DNA of 64,000 bases, from the NCBI GenBank assembly GCA_963709995.1, contig CAVPYN010000005.1, positions 1-64,000 of the forward strand, read 5' to 3'. This document shows positions 18,341 through 28,641 of this stretch, piece by piece. Within the stretch, counting starts at the first letter, position 1, and every line of letters begins with the position of its first letter. Position numbers and translations under genes: made by a program. Under the pieces are notes generated by a model. It searched no databases. It had not been told where the DNA came from and saw only the letters and a list, made by a program, of their open reading frames with translations. The stretch is from JAUIIK01 sp963709995. Its GTDB lineage: Bacteria > Chloroflexota > Chloroflexia > Thermomicrobiales > CFX8.

Positions 18341-19185
18341 TGACACCGCTGCTTTCCGCCGAACTGTACAAACTCAGTAGACGGCCGGCTTGCCGCGTGC
18401 TGGCGCTTACTGGCGCCGGAGTCATTCTAGTCTTCTACCTGATGATGGCGGTGCTCATGGCTCAGGAAATCGATACCGCGTCGCGGGGGCCAGATATCGA
18501 GGCACTTCGAGACATGACAGCTCTGCGCAACAGCATGATCTTTGGCTACGGCATCACACAGTTCATCGCATCCATCCTCGGGATCATCTTGATGTCGCTG
18601 GCCATTACAAGCGAGTATGGCTGGCGAACGGTGCTGACAACGACAACCTGGACGGGCGAGCGGGGTCGGGTCCTCAGCGCGCGGATGCTCGTCGTCCTCG
18701 GCTTCCTCGCAATCGGGGTCGCCCTGGGCTGGTTGATGGCCGCGGTTGGGAGCGTCACCGTCGGCGCGGTCAACGGCGATCTTGCCTTCGATGGGGTTGA
18801 CGCTGGATTTGCCGGCTCGGTTGCGGCGGGTTGGTGGCGTACCTGGCTCACCGTCGCGGTCTACGCATTGCTGGCTGCCGCGTTCTCTTCGATCTCGCGC
18901 AGCGTCGCGGTGGCAATTGGCGCGGCAATGATGATCCGATTTCTCGAACCAGTGGGGGTAGAGTTTCTCAGCCTGCTGCCTGCCGTGTTCGGTAGTCTTC
19001 AGAACTTGCTGATATCACCCAATGTTGACGCCCTGCTCCAGGCAAACGGCGTCCTGGAAACGGCGGAGCAACCTGCTCGCGAGCTTCCGTCCACTTTCCA
19101 GGCGACGATCTATCTGATTGGTTTCTGCATTATGTCAGGAACGGTAGCAGTCCTCTCGTTCATCCGGCGGGACATCGACGTCTAG
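18340..19185 (+). CDS. ABC-2 family transporter permease
   Basis: The 281-residue protein has six hydrophobic segments, with the first at about 25-45 and an external loop before the second. It opens with the LLSAELYKLSRRPAC motif common to BcrB/ABC2_membrane_4-like permeases that pair with BcrA-type ATPases. It is encoded one base downstream of, and overlapping, its ATPase gene. Transport substrate is unknown. The neighbouring VanW-type gene starts about 100 bp downstream on the same strand, which fits an envelope or antibiotic-resistance context but proves nothing. Confidence 0.88.
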   Translation: MTPLLSAELYKLSRRPACRVLALTGAGVILVFYLMMAVLMAQEIDTASRGPDIEALRDMTALRNSMIFGYGITQFIASILGIILMSLAITSEYGWRTVLTTTTWTGERGRVLSARMLVVLGFLAIGVALGWLMAAVGSVTVGAVNGDLAFDGVDAGFAGSVAAGWWRTWLTVAVYALLAAAFSSISRSVAVAIGAAMMIRFLEPVGVEFLSLLPAVFGSLQNLLISPNVDALLQANGVLETAEQPARELPSTFQATIYLIGFCIMSGTVAVLSFIRRDIDV

Positions 19186-19287
19186 CTGGTTGTAAGCTCG
19201 ACCACCGTTGTCTTTCTGCATATTCGGTAAACTTCGGGCCGTATTTGTGCTTGGTACTGCACGGGAAACGGAGCACGCGGCGACCCG

Positions 19288-21166
19288 ATGGCAACCGCTC
19301 AGCAGATTCAATCTACTCCAGCAGAGGTTGCCCCGGGCAAGGCACGGACCCGCCGGGAGCAGTTGACGCTGTACCGGCGCATTAGCTGGGGAATCGCCAT
19401 CACCGTTGTCGTTGCCCTGTTCGCCATCGTCGCCGGATACCAGTACTCCGAACGAGACGTGGTGCGCGACGGCGTCGTTGTTTTCGGCGTTGACGTTGGC
19501 GGCATGACCCGCGACCAAGCTATCGCGGCGGTCACCGAGGCAACCGAAGCGCGAGCGAACCGGTCACTTACCATCGTCGATGGCGTTCGGTCCTGGGAAG
19601 TCAGCCGCTACGACGTCGGGCTCCGGTTCGATGTGGAATCCGCAGTCAACGAAGCCTACGGTGACGGCCGTAGCGGTTTCGGTCCGGACCGGCTCGCATT
19701 GCTCTGGCATTTCAAAGATTCGCCAACCACAATCGATGTAGGGCACGTGGCGGTTGCGACCAGTGAGACCGAGGATATCCTTTCCGGTCTTGCGACGGAA
19801 ATCAACCAGCCAACGATAAACCCGGTCTTCACCATCGCGGACGACGGCAGCTACTCATACGTAGCGGCACAGACTGGACGGGAACTCGACGACGCCGCCA
19901 GCCAGCAGGAAATCGTCCGGGCGCTGGCTGCGGGTGAGACCAGCGTGAATCTGGTCATTGCCGAGTACCCGCCAGTGGCTGAGAATGTTGACTACGAGCC
20001 GTTGCTCCTGCAGGCCCAGAACGCACTCGGGGCTCCGATTACACTCGTCGCCGCAAACGAGACCTGGACCTTCACCCCGGGGCAGATCGCTAGCCGGCTT
20101 GAGATCATTCCACCTACCGAAAGCGAGGCCGCCCGCCTCGCACTTGACGAAGATTGGTCTATCCGGCTGATCGACGAAATCGGTTGGTCGGTGGATAGAA
20201 GAGCCCAGAGCCCCCGCGTCTGGTGGGACGGCAACGGCCAGCTTGTCGTCGTTCGCGACCCCCAACCCGGTTATCAGATCAATGCTGGCGAGGCGCTGGA
20301 GACGGCTCGCAATGTGTTGTCCGGTTTCGTCGACATGGACACCGTGACGCTTCCCCGTCGAAACACTGCTTCCGCCGCCACTACCGGCGGATCTGAACTC
20401 GCTTGGACTCAGCGGGGTTATCGCCGAATCGAGCACACCATATGGCGGCTCGATTGAACCTCGAAAGCAGAACGTCGAGCTTGCCGCCCGGCTGCTCAAC
20501 GGCACGTTGATCATGCCCGGACAGGAATTCTCGTTCAACAGCGAGATCGGGCCAATGACCGTGGATGCCGGTTTCCAGATGGCATATGGCATCATCAACA
20601 ATGATGGGCAACTGAGAACGATTCCGACCGAAGCGGGCGGGATTTGCCAGGTGGCTACGACCGTCTTCCAACCGGTCTTCGCGGCAGGGTACAGGATCAC
20701 CCAGCGCACGACACACTCCTACTGGATCCCGTCCTACAGCTACAATGGCATCGTCGGGCTCGACGCAACCGTAGATCCGGCTTCCGGCCTTGATCTTAAG
20801 TGGGTCAACAACTCCGATCACGCCCTCCTCATCCAGGCATCCACTGACGGTGACAACTTCCTCGTCCGGCTCATCGGGCAGCCGCCAGGCTGGCAGGTAA
20901 AGATCGAAGAACCGGTCATCGAGAACATCGATTGGGCTGACAAGGAAACGACTTACTACGAGGCCGACACCACGCTTGAGCCCGGCCAACAAGTGCGCGT
21001 TGAGAGGGCCGAGGATGGTTTCGACGCCAAATTCGCTCGCATCGTGACCTATGCTGACGGAACGACCGACTGGTTCCTCAACGATGTCAGCTATGGCCGG
21101 TCGCGCAACGTCGTGCTCGTCGGCTCCGAAGATGGTAATCTCCCGGCCGGCTTCAGTAATCCATAA
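19288..21166 (+). pseudogene. VanW-family protein with YoaR-like PG-binding domains, frameshifted
   Basis: The product has a cytoplasmic start of about 30 residues, a membrane anchor at about 31-52 and a peptidoglycan-binding-like repeat region (YoaR/PG_binding_4 type: GVDVGGMTRDQAIAAV). A VanW domain follows (MPGQEFSFNSEIGP, EAGGICQVATTVF, RTTHSYWIPSYS). The frame changes by one base at a CCCC run, 20353-20356. Taking out one C joins TVTLP to VETLLPPP and gives a protein of about 625 residues ending at 21166. As written, the first frame ends at 20457 with the VanW domain lost. VanW proteins sit with glycopeptide resistance and spore genes in monoderms; their biochemical role is unknown. No vanHAX genes are near. 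Confidence 0.85.
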
Positions 21167-21397
21167 GAAGCCGCGCACCTGCAATCGACAATTGGAGCTC
21201 GTCCAGGTTCGCAACTACTCTGGGCACGTCAATTGATAACCGCCTGGACCACCGATCGACTCCATCGATGCCGCAGCCTGGGGCAAGAACACTACCGTGA
21301 TCCTACGAGCGAACTGATTGAATGCCGTGCCAGCTGACCGGGACCGGCTACGGCAGCCGGGAGATTCCCAGCCAGACGCGTAGGGCGCCTGCGGACG

Positions 21398-21700
21398 CTA
21401 CTTCGGTTCGTACACCTGGTAGATACTGGCCTCGAGTTCGCCGTCCAGCGCATCACCAAGGGCTTGGATCGTCCCGGATTCCATCGCTTCCCCGGCTTTC
21501 AAGGCAGTCTCACGCGACTCCCAGATGCTGACGGCCCCGATTGTCGTTTCTCCCTCGCCGTCGAGGAAAACGACAGTACTCCCAGGCACAAACCCCGGAA
21601 GCTGGCTTAGCCGTACTGCAGCTTGCTCTCCGACCTGTTCCCCCAGAGCACGGTTCCCTGGTTTCAGCTTCATCTTGACCAAACGGAGATGTCTTGACAA
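21398..21700 (-). CDS. Small antibiotic-biosynthesis-monooxygenase-like protein (ferredoxin-like fold)
   Basis: The protein of about 100 residues has the pattern of a dimeric alpha-beta barrel (ABM/DABB). An initial strand RLVKMKLKPG is followed by a helix, a central strand with IGAVSIWESRETALKAGEAM, and a final strand EASIYQVYE. I chose the TTG at 21700, with GAGGAG six bases upstream; a longer in-frame ATG start has no ribosome site. Such proteins include heme-degrading and quinol monooxygenases, but most are uncharacterised. Together with the related protein at 22070-22381 and the small protein between them it makes a three-gene cluster of tiny proteins. Confidence 0.65.
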   Translation of the reverse strand: MSRHLRLVKMKLKPGNRALGEQVGEQAAVRLSQLPGFVPGSTVVFLDGEGETTIGAVSIWESRETALKAGEAMESGTIQALGDALDGELEASIYQVYEPK

Positions 21701-21840
21701 AACGGACTCCTCTTCAATGCAAAAAGCGGTAGCAATTAATCGTTCCAAACCTGACTCGTCAGTCGATGGTGATTCTGTCCTCCTTTCTCGTGCACTTTGC
21801 GGGCCAACTGGCTCAGTGCCCTTTCGGTTGACTGGTCCGG

Positions 21841-22053
21841 CTATGGCGATCGGGGATTCAGCCAGTGCTCGCCATTGCCAGTCTCCAGGCGAGCGTCGAG
21901 ATAGGCGAACAGCTCGTCGATCGACCCAAAGTGGAATCGTTGCCCGGTCGCTGTACTCTGCAGCGAAACACGCCAGCCCCGCCGGGTGTCGTCGCGCCAG
22001 AGGCGCAATAGAAAGGCGTGGTACTCGGGCTGGCGATGGTCGAAACTGCTCAC
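21841..22053 (-). CDS. Small conserved hypothetical protein, 70 residues
   Basis: The 70-residue product starts at GTG, 16 bases after the stop of the YdhR-like gene on the same strand, so co-transcription is likely. It has the pattern YHAFLLRLWRDD, WRVSLQ, TGQRFHFGSIDELFAYL. This resembles short proteins I recall from Chloroflexota and Cyanobacteria as fragments placed after regulators or stand-alone, with no assigned function. A weak ribosome site lowers certainty, but the pattern of alternating strands and a final amphipathic helix argues for a real gene. Confidence 0.6.
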   Translation of the reverse strand: MSSFDHRQPEYHAFLLRLWRDDTRRGWRVSLQSTATGQRFHFGSIDELFAYLDARLETGNGEHWLNPRSP

Positions 22054-22069
22054 TATCAGGTGCTCGTCC

Positions 22070-22381
22070 TTAGGAAACCGCTGTAGCAGCTTGTACCGGA
22101 CGCAGTGTCTCGAACAGATTGAAGACTTCGATGCGAGGCGGCGCGGTCACCTGATAGGCCGCAGCAATCGTCTGCGCCAGCTCCGACTCCTGGTAGGCGC
22201 GCATCGCTTCCGCGGACTCCCAGATGTAAACACCGGTGTATGCGCCGGTTGACTCTTCATGTCCGTAGTACTTCTGAATGAGGCCGGGAAGGGCGCGAAA
22301 GTCAGAAATTCGCTCTTCCAAGACGGCCATGGCCTCATCGTGTGAAAGCTTGCTCTTGAACTTCACCGTCAAGACGTACAT
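22070..22381 (-). CDS. YdhR/ABM-like putative monooxygenase
   Basis: The 103-residue protein begins MYVLTVKFKSKLSHDEAMAV and continues with GLIQKYYGHEESTGAYTGVYIWES. This is the hallmark of the YdhR-like branch of the dimeric alpha-beta barrel superfamily, thought to be mono-oxygenases of aromatic substrates or stress proteins. AGGAG nine bases before the ATG supports the start. It is divergent from the large BTAD regulator (200 bp between starts), which could control it; this is inferred only from position. Specific activity is unknown. Confidence 0.75.
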   Translation of the reverse strand: MYVLTVKFKSKLSHDEAMAVLEERISDFRALPGLIQKYYGHEESTGAYTGVYIWESAEAMRAYQESELAQTIAAAYQVTAPPRIEVFNLFETLRPVQAATAVS

Positions 22382-22581
22382 GATCTGCTCCTATCCTCGG
22401 CTAAGGTCGGCATTGGGCCTTCGTGACGCCGATCTGGCGACGATGCAGGCACGGTAATAGAGCGTGCGTGACAAGGGCGTGACAACCAAGGCGGCGGTCA
22501 GGCACATATGGCCCGCGCTGCCCTGGCGTCAAGCATGAGTAAGATTGGAGCATTCCATCACCGGGAACGGCTGCGGCCATC

Positions 22582-25500
22582 GTGGTCCGGCCGGAGTATC
22601 TGCGAACGGCTCGCATAGTGGATCCGCCCAGCGTCAAGACAAAAGAATTGAGCCTGGTCCTATCCCTACTTGGACCGTTCGAAGCGAGCGCTGATGATCA
22701 GCCCCTTAGCTTCGCCACGGATGCCGCCCGGGCGCTCCTGGCCTACCTCGCCGTCGAAGGCGGACGACCGCATCGCCGAGAGCAGCTGGCGACGATGCTG
22801 TGGCCGGACAAGTCCCAATCCGCCGCCCTTACTAATCTGCGCCAGACGCTCGCGCGCCTGCGGAAAGGACTCTCTGAACCGCTCGCGGCCGGCGTGTTGG
22901 AGATCACCCACCAGACTCTCGAAGTCAAACCTGACGGTGTAGACCTGGACTGCACGCGGTTCGATTCGCTCATCGCCGCCTGCGCGAGCCACGCCCATAG
23001 CGACCTCACCAGGTGCCGCATCTGTATCCAGCGCCTGGAACGGGCTTGCAAGCTCTATCGCGGCGAATTCCTCGACGGCGTCTTCCCTGGAGGCGCCCAT
23101 CTCTTCGACGAATGGGCGCTTTCCAAAAGAGAGCAGCTTCACCGGCAGGCGCTCGATGTGCTGCACACGCTGGCGCGTCACTATGAGTCAATCGCGGATT
23201 ATGAGGCGATGCGCCGGTATGGCGCGCGCCAGCTGAGGCTTGAGCCGTGGCGCGAAGACGCCCATCGTCAGGTAATGCGCGCCCTGGCACTCCAGGGCGC
23301 GCGGACTGCGGCGCTCGAGCAGTACGAGACCTGCCGGCGAATCCTCGCAGCCGAGCTGGGGATTGAGCCCGACACTGAGACGCGCGCCCTCTACGAGCGT
23401 ATCCGGGACGATGCCCCGGCTCCGGAGGCCTTGCAAGCGCCGGTGCCGGCATACAACCTGCCGGCGCAGCTGACGCCGTTTGTCGGACGCGAGCAAGAAC
23501 TGGCGACTATCAACGCCCTCCTGGACGACCCCGATATGCGCTTGCTGACGCTCGTCGGCGCTGGCGGCATGGGCAAAACCCGTCTCGCGCTTGAAACGAC
23601 ATACCAGCGCCTCAACCGCTACCCGGACGGTGTCTTCTTCGTCTCGCTTGCATCCGTTGCCAGGCCGGACGCGATCGCTTCTGCTATCGCCATGGCCATG
23701 GGGTTGGAGCTAACCGGCGACATTCGGCAGGCGTTGCCCTTCGCGTTACGGGACAAGCAGACGCTGCTTGTGCTCGACAACTTCGAGCACTTGCTCGACG
23801 GCGTTGGGATCGTCGTCGAACTGCTGGAAGCCGCGCCGAACCTACAACTGCTCGCGACCTCGCGCGAACGCCTGGAAGTGCTCGCTGAGCACGTGTACAT
23901 GGTGCTCGGAATGGACTACAGCCCACAGGATAGCCAGGGTGCGACGCAGGCAGCTGCGATCCGCCTCTTTGCCCAGAGCGCGCGGCGCGTTCAGCCGGAC
24001 TTCGCGTTAGGCGACGAAGACCTGACTGCCGTGGCGTGCATCTGCGCACTGGTGGATGGCATGCCGCTCGGCCTTGAACTAGCAGCCGCCTGGGCCGATA
24101 TGTTGCCGCTCGACGAGATCGCGCGGGAGATTGAACGCAACGCTGACTTCCTGTCGACGGGCTTGCGGGACATACCCGAACGGCACCGTAGCTTGCGTGC
24201 TGTGTTCGATGGCTCTTGGCGTTCGCTTGACGAGTCTGAACAGAAGATGTTCCGACAGCTCTCGGTGTTCCAGGGTGGATTTACGCGTGGGGCCGCGGAT
24301 GCAATAGCAGGCACATCGCTGCGTGCGCTGGCACGCCTTGCGCGCAAGTCCTTGCTCCACCAGCACGGTGGCCGCTATCAGATCCACGAGCTGTTGCGGC
24401 AGTTTGGTGCAGAACAACTCGACAAGTTGCCCGACGAACGCGCAGCTGTGGTAGAGCGCCACTGTGTCTATTACCTGACACTCGTGGCACAACGGCAGAG
24501 GGCGTTGGACGATCGTGAGCCGCAGCTGGCAGCTAAGGAGATACGGTCTGAAATCGACAACATCGAGAAGGCCTGGATGTCGGCTGTCCAGCACGGCCGG
24601 CGCGCAGAACTCGACCAGAGTGCAATCGCACTCTGGAGGTTCTGCTCGCTGACCGGATCAGGCATCGATCTTGAGCAATTCACGCGCCTGGCGGCGGATC
24701 GCTTAGAGACAGACCTAGGGCAGTGCGACACGGATCTTGGGGCGGACGCTCAGCGCCATGAGCGCCTCTTGGGCAAATTGCGAGCAATACAGGCGGCGGC
24801 GCTGGTTTCTCAAGGCAAACATGACTCGGCAATTCCTGTGGCAGAGAAAGCGATTGCGCTGGGACAGGTGAGTCAAGGAATAGAGGGCGAAGCCTTCGGC
24901 TACCTCAGCAAGGGGCAGGCCCTGGCTCAGAAGGCACAGTATGCAGAAGCCCAGCATTGCCTGGAAAATGCCCTGCATCTCGCCCGGCACGCACTGTCCG
25001 ATGATGCAGTCATCGATTCGCTAGAAATCATCGAATACCTCGTTAGTCTCTGGCTGGGAGCAATCGCCAATCGCCGGAATGAATATGCTCGCGCCAAGCA
25101 GCTGTTCGGGCAGAGCCTCGCCACTTGCCAGAGGCGGGGTGATCTGCGCGGTGAGATGCACAGCCTTGCGAATCTGGCAATTGCCGCTCGCACCACCCAT
25201 GAGTACGCAGTGGCACGTGAGAATTACGAACATGCGTTGCGCCTCGCACGCCAGCTAGGCTATCGCTGGGGAGAAGCGACCACCCAGCAGGAACTCGGAG
25301 ACCTGGCTCGCCTCCAGGGTGATCCGGAACTTGCGCGCAAGCTCGCCGTGCAGTCTCTCGTGCTGTTTCGAGAGATTGGTGACCGGTTGCGAGAGTCTGT
25401 GTCGCTCGCATATCTTGGCCGCCTGCACACATACCTGGGCGATGATACCGGGTCGCACGAATACATCGACCAATTTCTAAACATTATTGAAGGACTCAAT

Positions 25501-26097
25501 GCTCCATTTGCCGAAAACTGGGGTTGGTTGGCGCTCGCAATTCGTCACAACTATGTGGGCGACTGGGAGCGAGCACTCGACTATGCCCAGCGTGCGGTAG
25601 CGGCAGCCCAATCGGTAGGCAGTCGTGTGGATCATGCTGATGCACTGGTCGTCACTGGCCAGATCCTGGCCCGCATGAACCGCCCGGCGGAAGCAAGGTG
25701 CGCCTACCAGCGGGCGGTTCTACTCTGTGACGACGTCAATTGGGCATCCGAGGTAATCTCCGCGCGCGCGGGGTTGGCGTTTGTAGCCCTGATCGGGAAC
25801 GACTGGCCGGAGGCACTGACACATATCGAAACGATTCTGGCGACGTTTGCACGATATCCAGGCGCGAGAAGCGATCAACCATTCGTCGCCTATTTGACCT
25901 GCTACCGGGTTCTCGACGCCGTCGACGATCTCCGCGCTGCGAGCGTGCTGAACGATGCACATCGCCAACTGCTTGAATACGCAGACGGGATCAAGAACGC
26001 CGCGCTACGCCGCTCGTTCCTGGAGAACGTGACAGCGCATCGTGAATTGCAGGAGGCGTATGCCGACCGCTTTAAGACGTCGCTGGCTAGTCGTTAG
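22582..26097 (+). CDS. BTAD-domain NB-ARC ATPase transcriptional regulator (SARP/AfsR-like)
   Basis: The 1171-residue protein has an N-terminal winged helix (LLGPFEASADDQPL, TMLWPDKSQSAALTNLRQ). A bacterial transcriptional activator domain follows (about 120-275, with helical pairs ending in LGIEPDTETRALYERI). The STAND ATPase (about 295-640) has Walker A GAGGMGKT at about 325-332, LLVLDNFEHLL, and GMPLGLELAAAW. The remaining 500 or so residues are TPR-like helical pairs. This is the AfsR/SARP layout: ligand- or phosphate-controlled activators of secondary metabolism or stress genes. The GTG at 22582 is the first start in frame; a TTG near 22645 may be the true start. The partial ATPase at the left edge of the window is a paralogue. 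Neighbours suggest control of the small YdhR cluster or of the molybdoenzyme gene. Confidence 0.9.
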   Translation: MVRPEYLRTARIVDPPSVKTKELSLVLSLLGPFEASADDQPLSFATDAARALLAYLAVEGGRPHRREQLATMLWPDKSQSAALTNLRQTLARLRKGLSEPLAAGVLEITHQTLEVKPDGVDLDCTRFDSLIAACASHAHSDLTRCRICIQRLERACKLYRGEFLDGVFPGGAHLFDEWALSKREQLHRQALDVLHTLARHYESIADYEAMRRYGARQLRLEPWREDAHRQVMRALALQGARTAALEQYETCRRILAAELGIEPDTETRALYERIRDDAPAPEALQAPVPAYNLPAQLTPFVGREQELATINALLDDPDMRLLTLVGAGGMGKTRLALETTYQRLNRYPDGVFFVSLASVARPDAIASAIAMAMGLELTGDIRQALPFALRDKQTLLVLDNFEHLLDGVGIVVELLEAAPNLQLLATSRERLEVLAEHVYMVLGMDYSPQDSQGATQAAAIRLFAQSARRVQPDFALGDEDLTAVACICALVDGMPLGLELAAAWADMLPLDEIAREIERNADFLSTGLRDIPERHRSLRAVFDGSWRSLDESEQKMFRQLSVFQGGFTRGAADAIAGTSLRALARLARKSLLHQHGGRYQIHELLRQFGAEQLDKLPDERAAVVERHCVYYLTLVAQRQRALDDREPQLAAKEIRSEIDNIEKAWMSAVQHGRRAELDQSAIALWRFCSLTGSGIDLEQFTRLAADRLETDLGQCDTDLGADAQRHERLLGKLRAIQAAALVSQGKHDSAIPVAEKAIALGQVSQGIEGEAFGYLSKGQALAQKAQYAEAQHCLENALHLARHALSDDAVIDSLEIIEYLVSLWLGAIANRRNEYARAKQLFGQSLATCQRRGDLRGEMHSLANLAIAARTTHEYAVARENYEHALRLARQLGYRWGEATTQQELGDLARLQGDPELARKLAVQSLVLFREIGDRLRESVSLAYLGRLHTYLGDDTGSHEYIDQFLNIIEGLNAPFAENWGWLALAIRHNYVGDWERALDYAQRAVAAAQSVGSRVDHADALVVTGQILARMNRPAEARCAYQRAVLLCDDVNWASEVISARAGLAFVALIGNDWPEALTHIETILATFARYPGARSDQPFVAYLTCYRVLDAVDDLRAASVLNDAHRQLLEYADGIKNAALRRSFLENVTAHRELQEAYADRFKTSLASR

Positions 26098-26259
26098 CGG
26101 ATGCCTCTGGAGTGACCACGTGGGATCCCTGGACGCAGATCAGGCTATCGCCGCATATGGAAGCAGAAGACAGGGCCACCGTTCGAGCCACAAACCAAAA
26201 CTAACTACTCCGAAGAACTACAATCCCCCTGGATGTCACACGTTGGAGGGTGCAAACGC

Positions 26260-28341
26260 ATGACTAGCACGCCGTCGCAATCGACAAGAATTGTCCGCGG
26301 CGCGTGCCCGCACGACTGCCCGGATACCTGCGCCGTCATCACCGAGGTCCAGGATGGCAAGGCGATCTCATTTCAAGGTGATCCTGACCACCCGTTTACC
26401 CAGGGATGGCTCTGCGCGAAAGTCCGCCCTTATCTCGACCGCGTCTACGACCCGGACCGGCTGCTCCAACCAATGCGGAGAACCGGTCCCAAGGGCAGCG
26501 ATGCCTGGGAAACGATCTCCTGGGATGAAGCTATCGAAGATATCGCCAGTCGCTGGAAGGCGATCATCTCCGAACATGGCGCGGCGGCGATCCTGCCCTA
26601 CTCTTACAGCGGCACGCTGGGCCTGGTGCAGAACGGCGTCGCCAGTGAGCGCCTGTGGAACCGGATCGGCGCAAGCGGGCTCGACCGGACGATCTGCGAC
26701 GCCGCCGCGACCGCCGCCGTCCGGGCAACGCTCGGGGCCAAGTGGGCGCCGGACGCTTCCCACCTGCTCGATAGCAAGCTGATCCTGATCTGGGGGCATA
26801 ATCCCGCCAGCACGAATCCGCACGTCGTCCCATTCATCCGCCAGGCGCAGCGCGATGGCGCGAAGGTTGTCGTCATCGACCCCCGTCGCACCCGCACCGC
26901 CCGATCCGCCGATCTCCATCTTCAACCGCGCCCGGCGACCGACGGCGCGCTGGCGCTGGGCCTGATGCACGTCATCTTCCGTGACAACCTCCACGACGAG
27001 CCGTGGCTCGAGGCAAACACGATTGGATGGGAAGGATTAGCGGAACGAGTCCGGCAGTTTACGCCTGACAGTGTGGCCGACATTGCCGGCATCGCCGCCG
27101 ATGTGATCACCCAGCTTGCCCGCGACTTCGCGACAAGAACCCCGGCGATGGTGAAATTCTCCGACGGCCTTCAGCGACATGGGAACGGGGGACAGATGAT
27201 CCGCTCGTTGCTTGCCCTGGCGGCGGCGACCGGCCAAATCGGCAAGCGGGGCGGCGGGATCTACTACAGCACGAGCGATTATGTCCACTGGAATGCGGAA
27301 GCCGTCGGCCATCGCTCCGAGTGCCCGCCGGTTCCCCGTTCGATCAACATGAACCGGATTGGGGCAGCCCTGACCGGCGAGGCAACCGATCCCCCAATTA
27401 TGTCGCTCTATGTCTTCGCGGCGAACCCGGCGACATCCTCACCCAACGCCGGGCTGATCATTCGAGGCCTCGAGCGCGAGGATCTCTTCACCGTCGTGCA
27501 CGAGCAGTTCATGACTGACACCGCGCGCTACGCGGATATCATTCTGCCGGCGACGACCCAACTTGAGCAGTTCGATCTCCACCGCCCGTACGGGCACCGC
27601 CACCTGCAACTCAATCATCAAGCTATCCTGCCGCTCGGCGAGGCAAAGAGCAACTGGGATGTCATGCGCCTGCTCGCGGGCGCGTTGGGTTACCAGGAAC
27701 CCTGGCTGCATCAACCAGCCGAAGAAGTCGCCGCCGAGATCTTCGAGGCGTCGAAACCTGAGAACCCGGTGCTCGACGGCATGACGATGGAGCAGCTCTA
27801 CCGCGACGGCACGGCGCCGCTTTCGTTCACGAACGCCACCGAGATCCCGTATGCCAATCTGGAATTCGGTACCCCATCCGGCAAGGTCGAGCTGTACTCG
27901 AAGAAGTTGGCGGCGCTCGGGCTCGACCCGCTTCCAGACTACGCACCGCCAGCCGAGTTTGAGCGCTCACCGTTGAACGGCGACCGGTTAGTGCTGCTCT
28001 CCGGGGCTGCGCACCATTTCGTCACCAGCAGCATGGCAAACCAGCAGGATCTAATGCGGCGGGAAGGCGAACCATCGATCGAGCTCAATCCAGCCGACGC
28101 CAAGCGCCGCGGCATTTCCAGCGGCGACCGTGTCCTCGTCGAAAACGAGCGTGGAAGCTGTCGGCTTCGAGCCGTCATTACAGACACAATCCAGCCCGGC
28201 GTCGCGGTGGCCGTGAAGGGACATTGGGGCCAGCATTCAGCCGACGGTCACAACGTCAACTGGACTACACCGGACGCCCTGGCGGATCTCGCTGGCCAGA
28301 GCACGTTTCACTCCAATCTGGTGACGGTCCGCCCGGCTTGA
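26260..28341 (+). CDS. Molybdopterin-dependent oxidoreductase, single-subunit DMSO-reductase superfamily
   Basis: The protein of about 693 residues has an N-terminal [4Fe-4S] motif, Cys16, Cys20, Cys24 and Cys52 (ACPHDCPDTC ... WLC). The Molybdopterin domain follows, and a C-terminal molydop-binding domain ends with a region carrying SGDRVLVENERGS. No twin-arginine signal is present, so it is cytoplasmic. Cys146 in DRTICDAAAT lies where the family places the Mo/W ligand, suggesting Cys coordination. This is inferred from position. GGAGGG nine bases before the ATG at 26260 fixes the start. No electron-transfer or membrane subunit and no TorD-type chaperone is encoded beside it. It resembles uncharacterised YoaE-type proteins; the substrate is unknown. 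Confidence 0.9.
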   Translation: MTSTPSQSTRIVRGACPHDCPDTCAVITEVQDGKAISFQGDPDHPFTQGWLCAKVRPYLDRVYDPDRLLQPMRRTGPKGSDAWETISWDEAIEDIASRWKAIISEHGAAAILPYSYSGTLGLVQNGVASERLWNRIGASGLDRTICDAAATAAVRATLGAKWAPDASHLLDSKLILIWGHNPASTNPHVVPFIRQAQRDGAKVVVIDPRRTRTARSADLHLQPRPATDGALALGLMHVIFRDNLHDEPWLEANTIGWEGLAERVRQFTPDSVADIAGIAADVITQLARDFATRTPAMVKFSDGLQRHGNGGQMIRSLLALAAATGQIGKRGGGIYYSTSDYVHWNAEAVGHRSECPPVPRSINMNRIGAALTGEATDPPIMSLYVFAANPATSSPNAGLIIRGLEREDLFTVVHEQFMTDTARYADIILPATTQLEQFDLHRPYGHRHLQLNHQAILPLGEAKSNWDVMRLLAGALGYQEPWLHQPAEEVAAEIFEASKPENPVLDGMTMEQLYRDGTAPLSFTNATEIPYANLEFGTPSGKVELYSKKLAALGLDPLPDYAPPAEFERSPLNGDRLVLLSGAAHHFVTSSMANQQDLMRREGEPSIELNPADAKRRGISSGDRVLVENERGSCRLRAVITDTIQPGVAVAVKGHWGQHSADGHNVNWTTPDALADLAGQSTFHSNLVTVRPA

Positions 28342-28363
28342 AAGCAATCCCCGCAGGATAGGC

Positions 28364-28385
28364 GTGCCGGCACCTGTTCCGGCAC
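28364..28385 (+). terminator. Hairpin after the molybdoenzyme gene (possible terminator)
   Basis: Seven-base arms GTGCCGG and CCGGCAC flank an 8-base loop, 22 bases after the stop of the molybdoenzyme gene. There is no T-run afterwards, so intrinsic termination would be weak; it could also serve as a 3' stabilising hairpin. Confidence 0.4.
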
Positions 28386-28641
28386 ATGGGTAAATAGGTA
28401 ATCCTCCCCGTGGGCGGACGCCATCTGCCTGGGCAAACGGGCAATTCTCCCGTTGGTAGACCTCAGCTCGTCCTCTAGTCTTGAATCATGGAATGCGCCC
28501 CGGTCACGAAAGAGGGCCAAAAAGACGCGAGAACAGGCTGGAAGGAGGTGGCAGCGCGGCTTGCAGCTCAACGAGAGATGCCAGCACGAACGCCTGGATC
28601 TCGCGAGCAGCCTAGACATGGCCCGATTGGCCGCACTTTAC

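Noticed and set aside
17429..19185. Recent duplication of the ABC exporter at 11064-12904
   Set aside because: Both are ATPase-permease pairs, but they differ throughout, including the signature motif and permease family.
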